Shown piece by piece: positions 33,882-41,400 of a stretch of 64,000 nt of DNA. The stretch is from contig NZ_LFND01000009.1 of assembly GCF_001045465.1 (NCBI RefSeq), forward strand, positions 48,837 to 112,836, written 5' to 3'. This stretch comes from Chryseobacterium angstadtii (GTDB lineage Bacteria > Bacteroidota > Bacteroidia > Flavobacteriales > Weeksellaceae). The position numbers and the translations under genes are program-made. Each line of letters starts with the position of its first letter. Position 1 is the stretch's first letter. The notes below the pieces were generated by a model that was given only the letters and a program-made list of their open reading frames with translations, was not told the origin of the DNA and ran no database searches.

Positions 33882-33992
33882 GCATTCAACAGATCTCCTG
33901 TAAGTGTACAGTACATGAAGAAACAGCGAATGGCAAAACCCATGTCAGGGTTTATATGGCAACACAAATATTAATTATAAAATGATTCAATT

Positions 33993-34187
33993 ATGAAAAA
34001 ATTAAATGGAATGAAGAATTTTTCTTCATTGGAAAACAAGAAACTGAAAAATTCAAAAATGATTTTTGGAGGTGGTACAAATGTTAGAACTACAGAACCA
34101 ACAGGGCCAAATGGCCAGCCTGGTAATACTGGTGATACCCGAATCTTAAATGATGGAAAGGCTCATTCTACCATAACGGTTGATTAA
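33993..34187 (+). CDS. Grasp-with-spasm precursor peptide
   Basis: A 64-residue peptide. The leader MKKLNGMKNFSSLENKKL resembles the conserved leader of Bacteroidetes natural-product precursors, and a double glycine (IFGGG, residues 26-30) marks the probable cleavage site for a C39-type protease. The 36-residue core is rich in Thr, Gly, Pro and Asp (for example RTTEPTGPNGQPGNTGDTR and the tail AHSTITVD). Several Thr/Ser and Asp/Glu pairs could be joined into ester or amide rings by the ATP-grasp enzyme encoded 1 kb downstream. No cysteine is present, so lanthionine or sactionine rings are excluded. Confidence 0.82.
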   Translation: MKKLNGMKNFSSLENKKLKNSKMIFGGGTNVRTTEPTGPNGQPGNTGDTRILNDGKAHSTITVD

Positions 34188-34192
34188 ATATG

Positions 34193-34217
34193 AGAGGGGG
34201 AATTCCCCCTCTTTTTC
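34193..34217 (+). terminator. Strong hairpin right after the precursor gene
   Basis: AGAGGGGG / CCCCCTCT with an AATT loop, followed by TTTT, only 5 bp after the precursor stop codon. It is probably a partial terminator that keeps precursor message above that of the enzymes. Confidence 0.75.
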
Positions 34218-34239
34218 ATATGAAAAAATATATTCGGTC

Positions 34240-35136
34240 ATGAAATATCGAAAAATCATTTTACTACTTCTATTTACAATACTAAATTTTCCTTCCTGCA
34301 AAAGCAAAAAGCTTAATTATATCAATTATTACAATAAAGTTTACGCTATTGACAGTACTCATAGAGTCGACAAAGATACATTAGCAACCATCAGAAATTA
34401 CAAAAGACTATTCAGGAAATATCCTCCTATGCAGAATGAAAGAATGGAGGAATACGAAACTTACATCAGGTATGCTGATCAGCTTCATAAGAATTTCGGA
34501 GGAAAAAGAAGTCTTGACAAGCTTTTAGATCAGGTTGCTCCTAATTGGAAATACAAAAGACAAGAGCCTGAATTTTTTAAACTCTATAAAAAATACGGAA
34601 TTGATAGCATTACTGTAGAAAGAAAAATTCTTCAATGGAAACAGAAATTAAACAGTGTATTAATTGATTCTTTTAGCATTGCTTTCAAGCGTAATCAATA
34701 TAATGACCGCATAGGACCAATAGTTGAAATCAATGACAGAAAAAATGCAGAGCTTCTGATCTGGGTATTTAAAAATTATGGTTTTCCTTCAAGACAAAAA
34801 ATAGGACTTTATGGAAACAATGAGCAATTTATGTTTATGGGGGCTCTCCTTAATCATATGGCTGGAACAGTACATTATGAATATTTTAAAACAAAATTAC
34901 TAGAATATGTAAAATCTGGTGAATGCCTTCCGAGAGATTATATAGAGATGGTTGATAAATATCAGTACATTCATTATTATGATACTGTTTATCACATATT
35001 TGTACATTACAACAGACCTGATTTTAATGCTTCTGATTCTTCAAGAATAGATAGGAATAGAAAAGCAATAGGCTTTCCAACTCTTAAACAGTCATTGAAA
35101 ATAACTAAAGATTTCCAGAAAAAAAACAACCGTTAG
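34240..35136 (+). CDS. Lipoprotein in the peptide cluster (DUF6624-like)
   Basis: A 298-residue lipoprotein. I chose ATG 34240 because it begins the signal peptide MKYRKIILLLLFTILNFPSC (Cys20 anchor); the frame from 34180 runs through the terminator. The C-terminal third (DRKNAELLIWVFKNYGFPSR, then FMFMGALLNHMAG, then LPRDYIEMVDKYQ) resembles proteins of the DUF6624 type, whose function is unknown. It lies between the precursor and the maturation enzymes on the same strand. It could be a receptor, immunity or export helper for the product; this is inference from position. Confidence 0.65.
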   Translation: MKYRKIILLLLFTILNFPSCKSKKLNYINYYNKVYAIDSTHRVDKDTLATIRNYKRLFRKYPPMQNERMEEYETYIRYADQLHKNFGGKRSLDKLLDQVAPNWKYKRQEPEFFKLYKKYGIDSITVERKILQWKQKLNSVLIDSFSIAFKRNQYNDRIGPIVEINDRKNAELLIWVFKNYGFPSRQKIGLYGNNEQFMFMGALLNHMAGTVHYEYFKTKLLEYVKSGECLPRDYIEMVDKYQYIHYYDTVYHIFVHYNRPDFNASDSSRIDRNRKAIGFPTLKQSLKITKDFQKKNNR

Positions 35137-35196
35137 GCTTATCTGTTTAAGCAGATTTCAAAGATCCTAACTTGTTGATCTAAAACCAACATAACT

Positions 35197-36099
35197 ATGA
35201 TTCTGATTCTTTCTCAAAATAATGAAATTACCACAACTGAAGTTATTAAATATCTTATTCAAATGAAGAAAAAATTCCTCCGTATTCACGAAGATGAAGT
35301 TTTTGAGATCAAAACTCAAAACAAGAGGATTTTATTGGAAAGCAATCGTAATATTTTTTTTCTTGATGATATAAAAAGTGTTTGGTATCGGAGAGGAGGA
35401 TTAAGTTTTAAAAGGTTAAAGTATGACAATAGGTCTATTCATCTGAATATGATAGAAACACAGTATTGGCTTGAGGACTATGTACGAAAAACACTGGAAT
35501 CCAAAAGGAATATTAATAAAGAAAGTAACAGCGACATCAATAAACTTATCGTTCTAGACAAGGCAAAAGACATTGGATTTGATGTTCCTGAATATTTTTT
35601 GGCAGAAAATACTGACGATGTGGAAATAGAAAAGACCATTATAAAAACCCTGAACGGAAATGTCATGCTAAACGAAATAAAGAAAAATTTTGGCGGTTTC
35701 ATGTATACATCTGTCATAAAAGGTCATGAAAATGGAAATTTTTTCATAACATTTTTCCAGGAGAAAATTGAAAAAGATTTTGAAGTAAGGACTTTTTATT
35801 TGAATGGCCATTGTTGGTCTATGGCAATATTCTCACAGAATGACACACAGACTAAAGTAGATTTCAGAAAATATAACGAAATAAAGCCTAACAGGAATGT
35901 TTCTTATCATCTTCCCCTCTATCTTGAACAAAAAATAAACCTGCTTATGCAGTCTTTTGATCTTAATTCTGGTTCCCTCGATTTTATAAAGAAAGGAGAT
36001 AAGTTTTATTTTCTAGAGATAAACCCTATTGGCCAATTCATGGGAATGTCTAATACCTGTAATTATTTCCTTGAGCAAAAAATAGCCGAATACTTATGA
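35197..36099 (+). CDS. gwsG: Grasp-with-spasm ATP-grasp peptide maturase
   Basis: A 300-residue ATP-grasp ligase related to microviridin (graspetide) enzymes. It should use ATP to activate acidic side chains of the precursor and link them to Ser/Thr hydroxyls or Lys amines. Seen: an N-terminal substrate-binding fold (MILILSQNNEITTTEVIKYL, SVWYRRGGLSF), the central ATP-grasp with KKNFGGFMYTSVIK, then EKDFEVRTFYLNG, and the C-terminal Mg/ATP motif SLDFIKKGDKFYFLEINP ending GQF. It overlaps the small ORF that follows by 4 bp (ATGA). Confidence 0.88.
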   Translation: MILILSQNNEITTTEVIKYLIQMKKKFLRIHEDEVFEIKTQNKRILLESNRNIFFLDDIKSVWYRRGGLSFKRLKYDNRSIHLNMIETQYWLEDYVRKTLESKRNINKESNSDINKLIVLDKAKDIGFDVPEYFLAENTDDVEIEKTIIKTLNGNVMLNEIKKNFGGFMYTSVIKGHENGNFFITFFQEKIEKDFEVRTFYLNGHCWSMAIFSQNDTQTKVDFRKYNEIKPNRNVSYHLPLYLEQKINLLMQSFDLNSGSLDFIKKGDKFYFLEINPIGQFMGMSNTCNYFLEQKIAEYL

Positions 36100-36278
36100 A
36101 AAAACTGTATAACGAAAAAAACAAATTACCTCTTACATTTAAATATATTGAGATCTTTAAAACAAAAAACGTTGGAAAAATTCATAGTAACATGTTATAT
36201 TTTGTCCAAAGCGAAAGCTATCAGACAGAACATCATGTAAGAGAGAAACCACTAAAACCACTCATACGAATTTTATGA
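36096..36278 (+). CDS. 60-residue ORF coupled to both maturases
   Basis: This ORF overlaps the ATP-grasp gene by 4 bp at its start and the SPASM gene by 4 bp at its end, so all three are probably translated as a unit. The peptide is basic and soluble (MKKLYNEKNKLPLTFKYIEI...EKPLKPLIRIL) without a signal, membrane segment, double glycine or cysteines. It could be a leader-recognition or scaffolding subunit. I do not know a family for it, and a short ORF could arise by chance; the double overlap argues against that. Confidence 0.55.
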   Translation: MKKLYNEKNKLPLTFKYIEIFKTKNVGKIHSNMLYFVQSESYQTEHHVREKPLKPLIRIL

Positions 36279-37345
36279 AATATTTTAATTTATTCAACAA
36301 TATTCTCGTTACAAAAGGGGTTAAACGTATTTTAATCTCAGATCTTCAAAGAAATTTTTCAGAGCTCTACGCTTTAGAGTTTTATGAAATTATAGAAGAA
36401 TTGAAAACTAAGTCAATAGAAAACATTCTGAAAGATTATGATGCTGAATCCAAACTATTTATTCAGGAATATATTCATCTGTTGATTGAAAAAGAATACG
36501 GCTTTATAACGGAAAATGATTGGGACAAGAATTTTCCTCCTCTTTCTTATCAATTCCACGAACCTAACGAAATTTCAAATATTTTTATTGAAATTAATAA
36601 CAACTCTATTCTGGACAACATAAAACAAAGTGTGGAAAACCTTGGAGTGAAGCATGTTGTTATTTACAGTCATAACAAACTTTTGCTAAAGGATTTCCGG
36701 GATATTGATTCCCAATTTAAAAGCTCAGTTTTAAATGGTGTTGAAATTATTTCGCCTTTCCATGAGAGTATAGACAGGAACTTTATTGATAGTCTTAATC
36801 AAACCGTAGAACTTATTTACAGTTTAACATTTCATAGCTGTCCGAAAATTCCATTCAGATCAAAAGATGAATTCAGATTTGCTTTACAATTCAGCCGTGA
36901 AGATTTAAAGATTTCCTCCTGCGGAAAGGTAGATCTGAAATATTTCAATACCAATCTTTCTAAGGTCCTTGAAGCATTCAATTATAATTCCTGCCTTTAT
37001 AAAAAAATCGGAATAGACCTTCACGGCAACATCAAAAACTGTCCTCTTATGCCCGAAGTGTTCGGAAACGTTCATCATAACAGCCTGGAAGAAGCTCTGG
37101 CTAAACCAGGATTTAAAAAGTATTGGGAGATCACCAAAGACCAGATAGAAGTCTGTAAGGACTGTGAATTCAGATACATATGTACAGACTGCAGAGCTTA
37201 TACGGAACGGAGCCACATCAATAATGACGGAGCAGACGTTTCCAAGCCTCTAAAATGCGGTTACGATCCTTATACAGGAAAATGGGAAGACTGGAGCAGA
37301 AACCCGCTAAAACAACAGGCTATTCGCTTGTACAAACTTAATTAG
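36275..37345 (+). CDS. gwsS: Grasp-with-spasm SPASM-domain protein, no radical-SAM motif
   Basis: A 356-residue protein. The C-terminal third is a full SPASM domain for auxiliary Fe-S clusters: a cysteine-X10-G-X4-C stretch (CLYKKIGIDLHGNIKNC), then CKDCEFRYICTDC, and a last cysteine in KCGYDPYTG. The N-terminal 200 residues keep a barrel-like pattern but contain no cysteine at all, so the CX3CX2C site that binds the catalytic cluster in radical-SAM enzymes is missing. It is thus likely a non-catalytic partner or a differently working enzyme. It overlaps the 60-residue ORF by 4 bp and ends the cluster. Confidence 0.85.
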   Translation: MKYFNLFNNILVTKGVKRILISDLQRNFSELYALEFYEIIEELKTKSIENILKDYDAESKLFIQEYIHLLIEKEYGFITENDWDKNFPPLSYQFHEPNEISNIFIEINNNSILDNIKQSVENLGVKHVVIYSHNKLLLKDFRDIDSQFKSSVLNGVEIISPFHESIDRNFIDSLNQTVELIYSLTFHSCPKIPFRSKDEFRFALQFSREDLKISSCGKVDLKYFNTNLSKVLEAFNYNSCLYKKIGIDLHGNIKNCPLMPEVFGNVHHNSLEEALAKPGFKKYWEITKDQIEVCKDCEFRYICTDCRAYTERSHINNDGADVSKPLKCGYDPYTGKWEDWSRNPLKQQAIRLYKLN

Positions 37346-37361
37346 TACTCAGGTTACACTC

Positions 37362-37739
37362 TTATCTGAAAAATTTCCACTTCGGAATAATAGCCAGCAT
37401 TCCAAATCCTGTAAAAAGGAAAAGATTCGTTACATCCGTATACAGGAATGTAGACAGGTAATAGTTGTGCATAAAGAAATGCAGAACCAGAAGAGCGGGA
37501 AACATGAAAATTCCTACTTTTTTGTAAAAGAACATCAGGACGAGCCCGATCATCATTAAAACATCAATGGAAAATATCACGAAGAAATACCATCTCGGGA
37601 TCTGAAGATATTCGTGCTGAAGATACTCATCCACATCAATTCCCAGCCCCATCACGGTGAACAGCATCAAAGCTGCAAATGCTAAAATAAAGCCCCATCC
37701 TTTCTTTGGATCCTCATCAAAATAACTGTATTCTTCCAT
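37362..37739 (-). CDS. Hypothetical small membrane protein
   Basis: A 125-residue protein with four predicted helices (about residues 15-32, 48-68, 72-90 and 100-118), for example GFILAFAALMLFTVMGLGI and WYFFVIFSIDVLMMIGLVLMFF. The layout is like DUF2569-type proteins, but I cannot confirm that. It is convergent with the peptide cluster, ending 16 bp from gwsS. No function is known. Confidence 0.65.
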   Translation of the reverse strand: MEEYSYFDEDPKKGWGFILAFAALMLFTVMGLGIDVDEYLQHEYLQIPRWYFFVIFSIDVLMMIGLVLMFFYKKVGIFMFPALLVLHFFMHNYYLSTFLYTDVTNLFLFTGFGMLAIIPKWKFFR

Positions 37740-37744
37740 AGTAC

Positions 37745-37781
37745 AAAAATAAAGAACTTATGAATATCTTCATAAGTTCTT
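37745..37781 (-). terminator. Terminator of the Lrp regulator gene
   Basis: A perfect 13-bp stem (37752-37764 with 37769-37781), a TATC loop, and a TTATTTTTG tail on the minus strand. Confidence 0.8.
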
Positions 37782-37809
37782 CGCTATATTTATTCGTTTA
37801 AAATTTGAA

Positions 37810-38280
37810 TTATATAGAAATAGCGTTGATCAATCTGTTTTTGTCGCTCAAGTACTCTTCCATGGAGATCATACTTTCGGTTCTCATTACATCTTGAATG
37901 TCGTCTATCTGATAGATAATTCTTTTAGCGTCATCCGTATTCTTAGCTCTTACTTTACAGAAAATGTTATATTTTCCGGAAATTACACTTGCCTCGATTA
38001 CATTCGGAAGCGTTGATAATTCTTTCAGTACTTCCTGAGTACGGTTCGATTTTGTCAAAAGGATTCCAATGAAAGCTGTAAAGTGATAATCCAGCTTGCC
38101 ATAATCGATATTAAGAGATGATCCCAAAATAATACCCGCATCCTCCATTTTTTTCACTCTCACGTGAATTGTTCCAGCAGAAACATCCATCTGCTTTGCA
38201 ATTTCAGTAAAAGGCATTCTTGTGTTTTCTACTAAGAAATCAAGAATTTTCTTGTCTATTTCGTCCAGTTGATAGTTCAT
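37810..38280 (-). CDS. Lrp/AsnC-family transcriptional regulator
   Basis: A 156-residue feast/famine regulator. N-terminal HTH (residues 5-55: LDEIDKKILDFLVENTRMPFTEIAKQMDVSAGTIHVRVKKMEDAGII) binds DNA; the C-terminal RAM domain (HFTAFIGILLT...VRAKNTDDAKRIIYQI) binds amino acids and builds octamers. It controls amino-acid metabolism genes in relatives; targets here are unknown. A -7 element TAAATTTG lies about 45 bp upstream on the minus strand (38325-38332). It ends at a strong terminator. Confidence 0.93.
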   Translation of the reverse strand: MNYQLDEIDKKILDFLVENTRMPFTEIAKQMDVSAGTIHVRVKKMEDAGIILGSSLNIDYGKLDYHFTAFIGILLTKSNRTQEVLKELSTLPNVIEASVISGKYNIFCKVRAKNTDDAKRIIYQIDDIQDVMRTESMISMEEYLSDKNRLINAISI

Positions 38281-38324
38281 ATTAGTTAAATTACAATTTT
38301 CTTAAAAAATCCATGTATTTTTTG

Positions 38325-38332
38325 CAAATTTA
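38325..38332 (-). promoter_or_regulatory. -7 element of the Lrp gene
   Basis: On the minus strand this reads TAAATTTG, matching TAnnTTTG, and would give a leader of about 38 bases. No -33 box at normal spacing. Confidence 0.4.
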
Positions 38333-38414
38333 TAAAAAATTATTTAACTAAAAAAATTATATCAAACATTAACAATAATTAACACAGATGATAAAAATCA
38401 TTAAAATATTCAGA

Positions 38415-41400
38415 TTATTTAGCATTCGATTTTATAGAATCTGTTTTTATTTGAGTTTTAGGTTCCTCTGGTTTTTTATCTTTTTTCTTCTTTTTAAATA
38501 GAGAATTGAAGCTTTTACTCCACACAACTCCCCCACCATACGCCTGATTTGCAGAACCATTCGTACTTACCATACCTATATTGGTAGGCTTGGAATACCC
38601 TCTCAGAACGAGACTTCCATCATTCTTTTTAGAAATATCGTATTCAATAGATCCTTCTCCGGAGAGATAATTGGCCTGTGTACCTTCGGTTTTATTCAAA
38701 GGAATTCCCAGTCCGGTCTTTATATTTATTCTTGGTGAAACCGCTACACTTACTCCCGCGTTGGCCCTGTCTCCAGTGTTAGAATTCTGATCCCCTTTCA
38801 CATAATTCAGGTCAATCTGAAATTCGTTACTCATGGTATTAAGAACAGATCCCAACTGTTTCAGAAGCATATTATATCCGGAAGATTCGGCGACTCCGGC
38901 AACATCGAAATCTACGCCTCCACTGTTGGAAACGTTAAAGGTGCTCAACAACAGTATGGAACCGAACTGAAGTACTTTTTCACCCTCCTGGCTCATTTTG
39001 GCTGCCAGGGTTTCTTTTACCTGGCTGGATACATCAAGAGCGGTCACATTCAGGTCTATTTTCGGATTGATCAAGGATTGGGTGATATTCGCCTGCAGCA
39101 ATACACTGATGGGCTGTAGTTTCCCCATACTCAGATATTCGCCTGCATTAGAAACCATTCTTACATAATTGGCTGTAATATCCAGTGCCGGCTTCATAGC
39201 ATCACCATCCCATCTTATGCTGCTGTTTTTCTCAATCTGGAAGGTTTTATTAAGAATCGCTTTCGAAACAAAAGTTCCGTTATCTACCTTATATGTTCCA
39301 TTCATGGCAATAGCTCCCTGTCTGCTCATCTGGAATCTTAATCGGTCTGCCGTTCCTTTTACCGTAATATTTCCTACATCATCTCCTACCAGTACATTTA
39401 CGGTAGTTCCTTTATCTACATCAAGACTGAAGTCGATATTCATATTCGCTCCCGTCTTTTTCTTTTCTTCCAAAGTAATCAGTCCGTCTTTTCCTTCTTT
39501 CAGGAACCTCAGCATTTTAAACTCTTCTACATTGGAGGTGGAACTGGAATTGAAGGTAAATGTACTTCCGCTCAATGCTTTCATATTCGGGGTGGAAATA
39601 CTCAGTCCGGAAACAGGTCCGTCCACATAGAGATCTCCCTGCCCGTATACCCTTCCCCAGAAAAGGTCATAATCCTTCTGTGTGGTATTCAGCATCAGAA
39701 GATTATCTGCTCTCATAACCAGGTTGACCCCCATTGAAGAAATGGTTTCAAACTGTATCGCCCCGGAAATAGCTCCTTTGGAATTCGATCTTCCGTCATG
39801 AACTTCAATATTGTTAAGAATCGCCAGACCTTTTGAAAGCGGAATCACCGTATCATCAAATGAATAATCTACTCCGGTGAAGAGAAGCTTCAATCCAAAA
39901 CCTTTCAATGCAATATCACCACTGTAGTCAAGATTGCTTAATTTCCCGTTAATTTTTAAATCTCCAGTTGCTTTTCCTCTGATATTTCCAAAAATAGTCT
40001 GAACAAACTGCTGGGTAAAGGCCAGATCAAAATCACGCATTTCTGCTGTGAGATCTATCGTTGGAGAAGCCGTATTATTGTTTACGGTACCTGTTACATG
40101 CAGGTTATTGTTTCCGAGAACTCCGGCAGATGCTACTTTCACATCTACATCATAAACATTCAGAGAGAACCCGTTTGTCGCGGAAATGGTAAGGTCACCC
40201 ATCTCATTGCCATTCATCACAATATTGTCTACGGTAAGGTCTACAAGAGGCTGCAGCGTACTTTTATCCATCTTGATCTTCACACTTCCGTTGGCCAGCC
40301 CTTTGATACCCATAGGATTTCCTCCGGACTGCATTTCAAGAAGCTTCTCGATGGCAAATTCTTCAATATCTGCATCTATATAAAAGTCTTTGGCTGATTT
40401 AAACTGCGCTTCCTTAATAAACAGCGCACTTTTATCCGAAAATACCCGAAGGTTCCTGATATCAAAATCTCCTGCGCTTTTCCTATAGGTAATCGAATGA
40501 TCCAGCTCAGGACTTGTATCTATGGCCCAGGTTACATCATTGAACTTAACTTCCGTAGGTTCAAATTTAAAAACATAATCTCCTGCTGCGTTGGTAGACT
40601 GATCTACATTAATGGCATAGGCTTTAAGGTTGTCATCCAGCTCGTCTTCCGGGCTTCCATGCTTGAATGTGGTAGCCAGGTGAAGCGCTGTATTGTTTTC
40701 GTTTTTTCCTTTAAGCTCAAAATCTTTAATGACATTTTTATTATACACCAGCTTGCTGACCCTTGCATACAGCTGCTGATCAAGATTCGCCGTATTAATT
40801 CTCACCATGACACTGTCAATCATGGCACTGTCCCTAGAGATATTCTTTCTGTCATTAATTTTATATTCAGGATTTGCTGATGCCAGTGCTTTGTCTGCAT
40901 CCGAAATCTCTTCCTCTTTCGTCATGATGTATTTCAGTGCCGCGGCGTCCAGATTCAGAACCAGATCATTTGAATCTCCGTTGTATTCCCCTTCTACCAC
41001 AGCACCCTGAGGAAGTTTAAGATCAGGAAGAAAATAATTCACAACGCCCTGCTGAACATCGAAATTCATTTTAAAATTCTGCCCTCTGTACATTTTTCTC
41101 GGCGGCGGGCCTACCAATATTCTTCCTATCCCGTTTTCTACCATTCCGGCCAGGTCGGCAAGATTGTATTTTCCGGAAATTTTTCCACTGGCTGCTCCTG
41201 GCGCGTCCACATCAATTACACGTCCGCCAGCTTCTATAAAGGTTTTTATTTTCGCCTTAGGAATATTATATTTCTGAGTGGCTGTAGCAAAATTAAGATC
41301 GCTGGCATCTACATCCAGAGTCAGATCATTAATAGAAGACATGGACATTTTACCTTCCACCTGACCGCTTACAATCTGACTGCCGGGCTTATTTGTAAAA

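Noticed and set aside
36275..37345. Active radical-SAM enzyme
   Set aside because: There is no CX3CX2C motif in any part of the protein; only the SPASM cysteines are present.
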